From positions 1 to 9,596 of the forward strand of contig JAKAAE010000052.1 in the NCBI GenBank assembly GCA_021797225.1: DNA of 9,596 nt, written 5' to 3'. Under the pieces are notes generated by a model. The model was not told where the DNA came from, searched no databases, and saw nothing but the letters and a program-made list of their open reading frames with translations. The DNA comes from Thermoplasmata archaeon. GTDB lineage: Archaea; Thermoplasmatota; Thermoplasmata; Thermoplasmatales; Thermoplasmataceae. The position numbers and the translations under genes were made by a program. Shown piece after piece: positions 1 to 5,938 of this stretch; positions within the stretch are counted from its first letter, which is position 1; every line of letters starts with the position of its first letter.

Positions 1-808
1 CCTTCTTTCCATTGCTATGTATTATTGTATTCAGGGTGTATGTGCTGTTATTAATATGAAGCTCAATAGGTGCGTTTCCGGTCACATTGTCAGCATTGAT
101 ATAAAAAGTAAAATTTAACAGTTTGCCCTGGGGGTAATATGCAATGGAATACCGTACTGGAGATACTATATTGTAATCACTGGATGTTATATTTACATTG
201 ACACTCTTCATGGCAGAAGTTCCTGTATTTTCAGTATATGCCGTAAGTTTTATGAATTTTTCCTTTTGGTATATCACCGGCGGATTAGTTATATATGAAA
301 TTAGTCCTATCTCGGGGTGCCCTACCGGAATAGTAAATGCTGTGTTCCCTGAGATTGTTGTGTTGCTGTACGTTAGATTTTCATCATAATACTGGTATTT
401 GCTTTCTTTGCTTATATTTACAAGCTGCATGATAGTATAAGAATGGCCCTGTTCTATTTCAGGTATATTATTATATGTCCTTACATCTGAATTCGGACCA
501 CTTATATATGTATATGAGAATGGAGATTTATATGCAGAAAGATTGAGAGATACGTTTGCATCGGTCATGGTTACGTATGAAATGAATGTAACATAAAGTG
601 GGGTTCCACTGCTTCCCGGAGCAGGGAGCTCTGTCGAATTGGGTGCGTACCATGATACAGATGTTACTGCCACAGCATTATTCTCAGTGGTGTCTGGTGA
701 AGCAACACCGGGGTTGTTACCAGGGAATGTTATTCCGGATGCACCAATAGCCAGCATTATCATAGACATTATTATTAGTCCAGTTATTATTTTTTTATTT
801 GTGTTCAT
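1..808 (-). CDS. Secreted, sequon-rich surface protein (partial, C-terminus off window)
   Basis: An open frame of 269 codons starts at the ATG at 808-806 and continues past the left edge without a stop. The N-terminus (MNTNKKIITG, then a hydrophobic run to about residue 24) looks like a signal peptide or single membrane anchor. The rest is hydrophilic, rich in Ser, Thr, Asn, Tyr and Pro, with few charges. I count 11 N-X-S/T sequons (N57, 85, 89, 131, 144, 149, 206, 232, 241, 253, 254), as expected for an exported archaeal glycoprotein. Residues about 186-250 (KLTAYTENTGTSAMKSVNVN, then a hydrophobic strand pattern) resemble the Ig-like repeats of CARDB/NEW3 or COG1361 S-layer-type proteins; this is similarity by eye. 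The start overlaps the 3' end of the MFS gene by 14 bp and has a GGTGAT ribosome-binding site 4 nt upstream, so the two are probably co-transcribed and translationally coupled. Function unknown; a cell-surface partner of the transporter is possible. Confidence 0.82.
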   Translation of the reverse strand, partial: MNTNKKIITGLIIMSMIMLAIGASGITFPGNNPGVASPDTTENNAVAVTSVSWYAPNSTELPAPGSSGTPLYVTFISYVTMTDANVSLNLSAYKSPFSYTYISGPNSDVRTYNNIPEIEQGHSYTIMQLVNISKESKYQYYDENLTYSNTTISGNTAFTIPVGHPEIGLISYITNPPVIYQKEKFIKLTAYTENTGTSAMKSVNVNITSSDYNIVSPVRYSIAYYPQGKLLNFTFYINADNVTGNAPIELHINNSTYTLNTIIHSNGKK

Positions 809-2243
809 TTTTATCACCATTTTTTTCCTTTATCAGGAGCGTGATCATCACGGCAAAAAGCAGAAATATTATCCCTGTTATATATGTAAAATTGTATGCA
901 ATTTGTGAGGGGAATCCATAGGTAATGGGGATAAAAGGAAATCCGTTGAACCTGTATGGTATTAGACCTATTATTATTCTTACAGAAAATATTGTTTCAT
1001 ATGTACCGCCGATTGCCGGTGCAACGGTCATGCCGAGCTCCCTGAATACTGTATTGAGACCAGTGGCTTCACCTGCCTTCGATTTCGGTGTCGAAATAAG
1101 CAGCAGATTGATTATTCCTACAAGTACAAAGGAAAAGCCAGATCCAAGTATTGTCGCTGCTTCTATTATATCCATAACCGAACCTCTGTGCACAAGAAGC
1201 AGGAAAAATGCACCGAAACTTACAGTAAGTCCTATCAGTATGGATATTTTTGGTCCCCTGGAATCTGTTACTTTAGATGCAACAGGGGCAAACACCATTG
1301 CTAGTATCGTTGCCGGGAGCATAATTAAACCTGATTCAAGAATTGACCTTCCGAATCCGCTGGGTGCAGGATCCTGAAGTAGGGTTGGAACTGTAAAGAA
1401 CAGGAAGTACATACCAGCCATGGTAAAGAGTCCCACAAAGTTTGCAATCAGTATATTCCTGGTTTTCAACAAATGCATATCAATGAATGCATATTTACTG
1501 CGAAGTTCATAAATAACAAATAAATAAAAGGCCACTGTTGAGAATATAAACAGGAATAAAATCAAGGGAGATGCCCAGCCATACTGATTGCCCTCGGATA
1601 GTGCGAATATTAATGACACGAGTGCAGAAGCCATGATTACTACACCGGTTATATCGATTTTCTCCTTTATAGGTGCCGCTGCATCCTTCAAAAAGAAATA
1701 GGAAAGAATGAATAGGGCAAAAGCTACCGGTGCAATAGTATGGAAGGACCATTCCCAGCTGTATGCTTCGGTAATATATGCACCTAACACAAGTGCAATT
1801 CCTGCTCCTACAGCGAATGTTGCACTCATTAACCCCTGCGCCAGTGCCAGTTTAGATTTTGGAACAACATCATTGATTATTGCATACGCCAGGGGATACA
1901 TCCCGAAGCCTATGCCCTGTATAACACGTATTGCTACAAGCTCATCGAGAGTAGTTGCAAAACCGCCCATGGATACGGAAACTGCATAAATAAAGGACAG
2001 TGTCAGAAACACCTTTCTCTTTCCGAAAACATCGCCGAGTTTGCCGAATATTCCGGCTGCTACTGTTCCTGTAATTAGATAAGCAGTAAGAATCCATGAG
2101 ACACTGTTATAGGTGGTATTGAAAAAAGTAATAAATATAGGAATAGCAGGAACAATCATTGTTTCAACATAGACTATCAACGTTCCCGCAAATGCCATAA
2201 GGGCAACGATTCTGTACACATCACTTTTCTTAAGCTCTTCCAT
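795..2243 (-). CDS. MFS multidrug efflux transporter, DHA2 (EmrB/QacA)-like
   Basis: A polytopic membrane protein of 482 aa (488 if the upstream ATG at 2261 is used), the usual size for 14-helix DHA2 drug:proton antiporters; I judge about 14 hydrophobic segments by eye. Numbering from the longer start: the helix-1 motif is degenerate (YVETMIVPAIP, 31-41), motif A in loop 2-3 is clear (GKLGDVFGKRKV, 73-84), motif B follows (RVIQGIGFG, 112-120). The antiporter motif C region (GAGIALVLGAYITE, 152-165) keeps the glycines but lacks the usual proline. The likely role is proton-driven export of toxic or hydrophobic compounds; the substrate cannot be read. I prefer the ATG at 2243 because the TATA box at 2272-2279 would start transcription near 2249, upstream of this codon but downstream of the ATG at 2261. 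The 3' end overlaps the surface-protein gene. Confidence 0.9.
   Translation of the reverse strand: MEELKKSDVYRIVALMAFAGTLIVYVETMIVPAIPIFITFFNTTYNSVSWILTAYLITGTVAAGIFGKLGDVFGKRKVFLTLSFIYAVSVSMGGFATTLDELVAIRVIQGIGFGMYPLAYAIINDVVPKSKLALAQGLMSATFAVGAGIALVLGAYITEAYSWEWSFHTIAPVAFALFILSYFFLKDAAAPIKEKIDITGVVIMASALVSLIFALSEGNQYGWASPLILFLFIFSTVAFYLFVIYELRSKYAFIDMHLLKTRNILIANFVGLFTMAGMYFLFFTVPTLLQDPAPSGFGRSILESGLIMLPATILAMVFAPVASKVTDSRGPKISILIGLTVSFGAFFLLLVHRGSVMDIIEAATILGSGFSFVLVGIINLLLISTPKSKAGEATGLNTVFRELGMTVAPAIGGTYETIFSVRIIIGLIPYRFNGFPFIPITYGFPSQIAYNFTYITGIIFLLFAVMITLLIKEKNGDKNEHK
813..818 (-). promoter_or_regulatory. Ribosome-binding site of the surface-protein gene
   Basis: GGTGAT on the minus strand, 4 nt before the ATG at 808. 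It matches the archaeal anti-Shine-Dalgarno sequence and lies inside the last codons of the MFS gene. An internal SD is expected for a downstream gene of an operon, and it fixes this start. Confidence 0.65.
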
Positions 2244-2252
2244 ATATGTCTT

Positions 2253-2268
2253 ATTAGACATGTCTAAT
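2253..2268. promoter_or_regulatory. Perfect 16-bp palindrome, putative operator of the MFS gene
   Basis: ATTAGACATGTCTAAT is identical to its reverse complement. It sits directly downstream of the MFS TATA box and across the predicted initiation region, where a bound repressor would block the polymerase. MarR- and TetR-type regulators of efflux pumps use dyad sites of this size. No regulator gene is visible in the window, so the operator role is inferred from symmetry and position. The centre contains the alternative ATG at 2261. Confidence 0.5.
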
Positions 2269-2271
2269 TAG

Positions 2272-2279
2272 TATAAATA
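2272..2279 (-). promoter_or_regulatory. TATA box of the MFS gene
   Basis: TATTTATA on the minus strand. With the usual archaeal spacing of about 26-27 nt from box centre to start site, transcription would begin near 2249, giving a leader of about 5 nt before the ATG at 2243. A weaker alternative box lies further upstream near 2301-2308 (minus strand ATATTAAT). Confidence 0.5.
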
Positions 2280-2542
2280 AATTATCATTGTATGTAGAGA
2301 ATTAATATTCCTGACAAAGGAAAATAAACTAAAATGCCCTGGATAATACACTAATCCTGATATTTGGAAATCTACGCACAAAAAATTTAGGCGATATAGA
2401 ATGCAGAGGAATGTATATAATACGAATGAATATCGTCTCTACAGAAAAATTAAAATCTGAAAATGATTAGGCCGTATGTACGCTTTGTCTGATCGCTTAA
2501 TAATACAATAAAATAATGAAATGCCTAATTGAAATTGTAAGA
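2280..2542. other. Divergent intergenic region, no gene seen
   Basis: An AT-rich spacer between the minus-strand MFS gene and plus-strand arcC. It must carry the arcC promoter; the best TATA-like string is TATATAAT at 2414-2421, with weaker ones around 2498-2515. The ATGs at 2516 and 2521 are out of frame with arcC, and the latter closes after three codons. I see no RNA gene or convincing ORF. Confidence 0.5.
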
Positions 2543-2549
2543 AGGTGGT
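2543..2549 (+). promoter_or_regulatory. Ribosome-binding site deciding the arcC TTG start
   Basis: AGGTGGT, whose AGGTG core complements archaeal 16S rRNA, lies 5 nt before the TTG at 2553. An in-frame TAA at 2538-2540 excludes any longer start, so the SD and the family N-terminus both point to TTG. Confidence 0.7.
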
Positions 2550-2552
2550 TAT

Positions 2553-3407
2553 TTGAGAAAAACAGTAATTGCACTGGGAGGGAATGCACTTGACAATGGG
2601 AAATCATCAATTGAAGAACAAATAGAGAAGGCAACCCAAACATTTTCCAGACTTGCTGAAATTGTAAATTGCAATGATTCAGTGATTACATATGGCAATG
2701 GGCCACAGGTTGGAGAAATATTCGAAAAAACATCATATCCTCTTGGTATCTGTGGTGCAATGTCGCAGGGATTTTTGCTCCACCTAATTTCAACAGCATA
2801 TGAAACGCTGAAAGATAGTGGCATTCTAAATAAGACATCAGTCCCCGTGCTCACACATACAGTTATTAATCAAAACATCTATACAATGAAACCTATAGGC
2901 CCATTTTGCGATCATAAAATTGACGATTCATATGCAATGGAAATGGGAAAGGGATACCGGAAGATGGTTAAATCACCCGAACCGGTAAGTATACTTGAAA
3001 AAGATTCTATAACATCTCTTATGTCGAATGGTTATATACCCATTGCAGTCGGTGGTGGCGGAATACCTATCGAAAAGACACAGAATGGATATACGGAGTT
3101 TAATGGTGTTGTTGACAAGGACTTGAGTTCAGCCCTCATAGGTACGCTCATAGGGGCAGAGAATTTCATTATCATAACAGATGTGAAAAATGTATATCTT
3201 GATTATGCCAGTAAAACTGGAGTAATTAATAAAATTGGGTACAGTGATATGCTGAATTATTATAATAAAATAAACTTTGAAGAAGGCACAATAAGGCCAA
3301 AAATTCTGGCTGCACTCAAATTCTTGCAGAGAGGAGGCAAGAGAGTCTATATAACTTCCATTGACAATATAGAAACCATGGGTTCCGGAACTGTAATAGA
3401 AAAATGA
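2553..3407 (+). CDS. arcC: Carbamate kinase
   Basis: A 284-aa amino-acid kinase-fold enzyme for the reversible reaction ATP + carbamate = ADP + carbamoyl phosphate, in the cytoplasm. Family signatures appear in order: GGNA at 9-12 (phosphate loop), YGNGPQVGE 47-55, KPIGPF 113-118, YRKMVKSPEP 135-144, GGGGIP 167-172, VDKDLSSALIG 187-197 and the ITDV nucleotide-site motif at 208-211. It is shorter than the usual 305-320 aa, with a compact lid region. The C-terminal motif usually reading GSMGPK is here GTIRPK (245-250). Other family members usually have QTQG where this has AMSQG (69-73). Start is TTG behind a strong SD. No arginine deiminase, ornithine carbamoyltransferase or agmatine gene is adjacent, so whether it makes ATP from carbamoyl phosphate or supplies carbamoyl phosphate is open. 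It converges on the minus-strand gene ending at 3440. Confidence 0.92.
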   Translation: MRKTVIALGGNALDNGKSSIEEQIEKATQTFSRLAEIVNCNDSVITYGNGPQVGEIFEKTSYPLGICGAMSQGFLLHLISTAYETLKDSGILNKTSVPVLTHTVINQNIYTMKPIGPFCDHKIDDSYAMEMGKGYRKMVKSPEPVSILEKDSITSLMSNGYIPIAVGGGGIPIEKTQNGYTEFNGVVDKDLSSALIGTLIGAENFIIITDVKNVYLDYASKTGVINKIGYSDMLNYYNKINFEEGTIRPKILAALKFLQRGGKRVYITSIDNIETMGSGTVIEK

Positions 3408-3439
3408 GGAATAAAAATACCTGTATTGAGCTTTATGAT

Positions 3440-3781
3440 TTATCTCATCATTTCTTCCTTATGCTTCTGTCCTCCTTTTGTACCCTTATGTCCTGATCCG
3501 TGCTGCATTCCTCCTTTCTTTGATTTACCTCCCTTATTTACTCTTATTTTATCCTCTAGCATATTTAATATTAACTCTGTTTCTTTCTGATCTCTTATAC
3601 TTTCAGCAAGATCGTGCTCTCCTATATAATCAAGCCACATGTATATATGCCCCTCTTTAACGTGATAATCTATGGCAGGTTTATCGTATAATGCCTGGCA
3701 TTTCATTTCATAGTACAGGCTCGGGACATCGCAGGCTACACCGATAGTTCTATCAAAAGATTTAAAATAAAAAGGTTCCAT
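3440..3781 (-). CDS. Small protein of unknown function with basic Lys/Gly/His-rich tail
   Basis: A 113-aa protein in two parts. Residues 1-80 look folded: FYFKSFDRTIGVACDVPSLY, then IDYHVKEGHIYMWLDYIGEH (37-56) and DLAESI. The pattern of His, acidic-Gly, aromatic-Trp-Leu and then a Leu-Ala-acidic helix recalls small archaeal proteins of the DUF5752 kind, but I am not sure of the family. Residues 82-108 are a low-complexity tail of Lys, Gly, His and Gln (GGKSKKGG, HGSGHKGTKGG), which could bind nucleic acid, an acidic partner or metal. The gene is believable because an excellent TATA box lies exactly 27 nt before the ATG, which implies a leaderless mRNA, and because the folded part has ordinary protein composition. 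No operon partner; it converges on arcC with 32 bp between stops. Confidence 0.72.
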   Translation of the reverse strand: MEPFYFKSFDRTIGVACDVPSLYYEMKCQALYDKPAIDYHVKEGHIYMWLDYIGEHDLAESIRDQKETELILNMLEDKIRVNKGGKSKKGGMQHGSGHKGTKGGQKHKEEMMR

Positions 3782-3804
3782 ATTTAATTAATTCAATTGA
3801 GTAC

Positions 3805-3818
3805 TTAAATATTTTCCA
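3805..3818 (-). promoter_or_regulatory. TATA box and BRE of the 113-aa protein gene (leaderless)
   Basis: On the minus strand TGGAAA (BRE-like purines) is followed by ATATTTAA at 3812-3805. The box centre is about 27 nt upstream of the A of the ATG at 3781, so the transcript would begin at or next to the start codon. No SD is present, in agreement with leaderless translation. Confidence 0.65.
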
Positions 3819-4146
3819 TACAAAATTAATTAATAGGGATAAATATACAGAACAGGTAATAAAGATAAACTTTTAACTATTCTCACTGAAAATAAATATA
3901 CGTTAAGCAGAATAATACTTATGGAAACTTTAGAACAATATATATGAAGTGATTTTATGAGCTTATTTTTCCAAAAAATTCACATAGTCTGGGATAAAAA
4001 TTTTAAATTATGCTCTAACTTCCGTAATGCTGAATACTTAATCAACACTTCATAAATCACGAATGTTCATTATTTTCAATTATAGGAATGTAAAGAACCA
4101 TTTCTCGTAGCAATATTATTCACTATTATAAACAATAAATATATTC
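3819..4146. other. AT-rich intergenic stretch without a supported gene
   Basis: About 330 bp of strongly AT-rich DNA between the divergent 113-aa gene and the ATPase. The longest open frame noticed begins at the ATG at 3957 and closes after 32 codons, without a convincing SD. An imperfect spaced inverted repeat (GTGATTTTATGA at 3949-3960 against TCATAAATCAC at 4050-4060) is present but weak. I see no tRNA, CRISPR or transposon end here. Confidence 0.5.
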
Positions 4147-4169
4147 AATAATTTCTAAATTATTAAATA
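4147..4169 (+). promoter_or_regulatory. Inverted repeat overlapping the ATPase-gene promoter
   Basis: AATAATTT-CT-AAATTATT (4147-4164) has perfect 8-bp arms and overlaps the TATA-like TATTAAATA at 4161-4169. Transcription would start near 4191 from that box, or near 4203 from the alternative CTTATAAC at 4173-4180. A repressor binding the dyad would compete with TBP. AT-only arms are easier to get by chance in this DNA, so this is a moderate call. Confidence 0.4.
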
Positions 4170-4188
4170 GCCCTTATAACTAATAATT

Positions 4189-4193
4189 GAGGA
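4189..4193 (+). promoter_or_regulatory. Ribosome-binding site of the ATPase gene
   Basis: GAGGA 6 nt before the ATG at 4200. It supports this ATG as the original start of the now broken ATPase gene. Confidence 0.5.
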
Positions 4194-4199
4194 ATTTGC

Positions 4200-4541
4200 A
4201 TGACAGAAGACAATCCTACATTTTTAACTTCTAAAAACCTAGAAAACTTATCAATGGATGAAATAATTAATAAATTAAACACATCAAAAGAGGGACTTTC
4301 ATCAAATGAGGCTGAAAAAAAGGCTATCCCTATATGGAAAGAATGAAATTCCAGAAAAAGAATTGAACCCGGTTCTAAAATTTTTGAGTTATTTCATAAA
4401 TCCACTTGCCATAGCCATAGAGGTTGCCGCAATTCTTTCACTAGCACTCTGAAGGCTCTCGGATTTCTATTTAATCCTTGGCTTACTCCTTACTAACGTC
4501 GTTATAGAATTCTGGCAGGAAAAAAGTGCCGGAGATGCAGT
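4200..4541 (+). pseudogene. 5' fragment of plasma-membrane H+-ATPase gene (frameshift, stop, IS)
   Basis: The reading from the ATG at 4200 gives a cytoplasmic N-terminus (MTEDNPTFLT, ENLSMDEIINKLNTSKEGLS) typical of P3A ATPases and stops at a TGA at 4338-4340. Skipping one A in the 7-A run at 4315-4321 restores the family sequence: RLSLYGKNEIPEKELNPVLK, then M1 (FINPLAIAIEVAAILSLAL), then a TGA at 4450-4452 where CGA (Arg) or similar is expected, then M2 (DFYLILGLLLTNVVIEFWQE) and KSAGDAV. It is then cut by the mobile element. Joining GCA-G at 4537-4540 to TA-AAA-GCT-TTA-ATG at 5951-5964 gives AVKALMKKLAVNTKV, the normal P3A sequence, in the same frame. The intact gene would encode about 807 aa. 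Three separate lesions make this a dead 5' end unless the A-run shift is a sequencing error. Confidence 0.88.
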
Positions 4542-4700
4542 GACATCCTCCCCTATCTAAAGATAGGAGCTTCCCGCTTCTGCAGAAAAAACTTGCCATT
4601 GCTGGTATAGGTTTTCCCCTCCACGGGCATAAATTCCCCACAGTCCGTGGGTATTCTCTTCTTTTTATGCCTGCTCCTTTTTGGCTTTATTATGATAAAG
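4520..4700 (-). ncRNA. Putative omegaRNA (reRNA) of the TnpB element, with guide
   Basis: In TnpB elements the guide RNA is made from the tnpB 3' end plus right end, and its last bases come from the flanking DNA. Here the right-end stem (4550-4557 with 4562-4569, one G-U pair in RNA) overlaps the tnpB stop codon and is followed by GGAGGATGTCAC. The guide would then be TGCATCTCCGGCACTTTTTT (4539 to 4520), which is ATPase sequence. The 5' boundary near 4700 is a guess from known omegaRNA sizes. Expression is unproven. Confidence 0.4.
4550..4569 (-). repeat. Right-end hairpin of the TnpB element
   Basis: Minus strand CTCCTATC-TTTA-GATAGGGG/AG, an 8-bp stem (with one G-U) and short loop. It overlaps the last codons (EAPIFR) and TAG stop of tnpB. 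Such a structure is used both for end recognition in single-strand transposition and as the 3' stem of the omegaRNA. Confidence 0.6.
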
Positions 4701-5398
4701 GTACTGAATATCTTCTTGAATCCTGCATGGAGAACATTCACTGCCCCATTGTCGTCTCTATCTATTGTTAATCCGCATTTAATGCAGCTATATTCCCTGT
4801 CATCAAGAGACTGCTCCTCCATTATATTGCCACAGTTAGAGCATTTCTTTGATGTATTCTTAGGGTTAACCTTTACACAGTATTTGCCGGCTCTCTCAGC
4901 CTTGTAAATAGTGTTTTTAATAAGCTCACCCCAGGAAGCATCTGCTATGCTTTTTGCTAATTTATGGTTCTTCATCATATTCTCTATGTTAAGGTCCTCA
5001 TATGCTATGAAGTTATGATTGTTTACCAGAGTCCTGGATAGCTTCTGTGAAAAATCATTTCTCTGGTTGGCTATGTGACTACTTATTTTTGCAACTCTTA
5101 CTCTTGCCTCCCTTCTATTATTGCTGCCTTTTATTTTTCTTGATAAACTTCTCTGTGCCCTTTTCAATTTCTTTTCTGACTTTCTCAAGTATTTAGGTGG
5201 GTCTACAGGAGTGTTGTCTGTTGTTGCTATTAATTTTAGAAGGCCAACATCTATTCCTACCGGATTATATGGAAACTCAGAGTAGTTTATATTATTGTTA
5301 ACCTCTTCCACCATAAATGTTACATAGTAGCGGTTTGCCTTGTCTTTCTTTATTGTTGCCTGCTTTATTTTTCCATCTATTTTTCTGTGTTTAAGCAT
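4553..5398 (-). CDS. tnpB: TnpB C-terminal part (RuvC nuclease and zinc finger)
   Basis: This 281-codon ORF is the second part of an interrupted tnpB; it is in the same frame as the 5' part, separated by one TAA and six sense codons (KIGKIR). Numbered from its ATG, the RuvC-like catalytic acids are D50 (PVGIDVGLLKL), E134 (IAYEDLNIENM) and the Asp in DRDDNGAVN (213-221). The zinc ribbon is CSNCG at 186-190 and CIKCG at 205-209. A basic bridge helix region (KKLKRAQRSLSRKIKG) lies between. The tail IPTDCGEFMPVEG to APIFR is typical of archaeal TnpB and overlaps the omegaRNA region. TnpB is an RNA-guided DNA endonuclease that cuts targets next to the element's insertion motif. This part lacks the N-terminal WED/REC portion, so alone it is unlikely to be active. 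A restart at its ATG is conceivable (AGGA about 9 nt upstream). Confidence 0.9.
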   Translation of the reverse strand: MLKHRKIDGKIKQATIKKDKANRYYVTFMVEEVNNNINYSEFPYNPVGIDVGLLKLIATTDNTPVDPPKYLRKSEKKLKRAQRSLSRKIKGSNNRREARVRVAKISSHIANQRNDFSQKLSRTLVNNHNFIAYEDLNIENMMKNHKLAKSIADASWGELIKNTIYKAERAGKYCVKVNPKNTSKKCSNCGNIMEEQSLDDREYSCIKCGLTIDRDDNGAVNVLHAGFKKIFSTFIIIKPKRSRHKKKRIPTDCGEFMPVEGKTYTSNGKFFLQKREAPIFR

Positions 5399-5416
5399 CC
5401 TTATTTTTCCTATCTT

Positions 5417-5845
5417 TTAAAAGGATACGTGTGTATTGTCCAGTACCTTAAATCCGAACTGTGTGTATGTTATTGAACGGTAATGATCCTTGGATTTGAA
5501 TCTGGGAAATCCTGCCTTTATCTTTTTTCCGTTCTTCCTCTCCCTTACTCTAATGAAAAAGTTGTCATATGCTTTATCCAATCTGTCTGCTACATTATGC
5601 AATACCTGTGAGTATATATTTTTATATTCAGGAAATTCCTCCTTAAGTTCTGATAGCTCTATGGTCTGTGTGTTATAGCTGACCTTTAGGTTTTTATAAT
5701 AATCCTTATTCAGCTGGTATGCCATCCTTCTCTGCTCTAGCATGGCATTGTATAATTTATGGGATAAATACAGAATATATTCTATAGTCTTTGTTTGTGT
5801 TTTATTCGGGTATATTCTGAATTTATATGCGGTAGTATATTCCAT
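5417..5845 (-). CDS. tnpB: TnpB N-terminal part, ended by an in-frame TAA
   Basis: The start chosen is the ATG at 5845 because MEYTTAYKFRIYPNKTQ matches the standard TnpB N-terminus and a TATA box sits about 28 nt upstream; a longer form starts at 5881 behind AGGAGAT and would add 12 residues. The part continues through the helical REC-like region (YILYLSHKLYNAMLEQRR, LHNVADRLDKAYDNFFIRV) to FPRFKSKDHYRSITYTQFGF and KVLDNTHVSF. The TAA at 5417-5419 follows VSF, where TnpB proteins normally continue as a short beta strand (L/S-K-I-G-K-I). A one-base change from TTA or TCA would create it. Read through, the protein is about 430 aa, normal for the family. I regard tnpB as recently inactivated unless the stop is suppressed. 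Confidence 0.85.
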   Translation of the reverse strand: MEYTTAYKFRIYPNKTQTKTIEYILYLSHKLYNAMLEQRRMAYQLNKDYYKNLKVSYNTQTIELSELKEEFPEYKNIYSQVLHNVADRLDKAYDNFFIRVRERKNGKKIKAGFPRFKSKDHYRSITYTQFGFKVLDNTHVSF

Positions 5846-5869
5846 GCTTATCATTGGTATGGTATAAAT

Positions 5870-5877
5870 CTTTATAA
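5870..5877 (-). promoter_or_regulatory. TATA box of tnpB
   Basis: TTATAAAG on the minus strand, inside the element, centred about 28 nt before the ATG at 5845. This suggests a leaderless tnpB transcript starting at MEYTTAYKF, not at the ATG at 5881. Confidence 0.5.
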
Positions 5878-5894
5878 GCATTATCTCCTGATTT

Positions 5895-5938
5895 CCAGAA
5901 ATTCATCCACATCGCAAGCTCAGTGGCTTTCTTTCTGG
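5895..5938 (-). repeat. Left-end imperfect hairpin of the TnpB element
   Basis: CCAGAAA (5895-5901) pairs with TTTCTGG (5932-5938), and within it CCAC (5907-5910) with GTGG (5923-5926). The hairpin starts 11 nt inside the left tip. Subterminal hairpins of this kind are bound by the HUH transposase TnpA in IS200/IS605 elements. Confidence 0.55.

Noticed and set aside
198..389. Plus-strand open frame of 63 codons
   Set aside because: It is antisense to the surface-protein gene, whose frame, signal peptide and sequons are coherent; no SD or family pattern.
925..1377. Plus-strand open frame of 150 codons
   Set aside because: Antisense shadow of the MFS gene; low-complexity composition and no recognisable motif.
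3957..4055. A 32-codon ORF (MSLFFQKIHIVWDKNF...) in the AT-rich spacer
   Set aside because: No clear SD, no recognised family and length expected by chance.
3949..4060. Spaced inverted repeat GTGATTTTATGA / TCATAAATCAC
   Set aside because: Imperfect by one base, arms 89 bp apart, AT-rich; no transposase or insertion logic attached.
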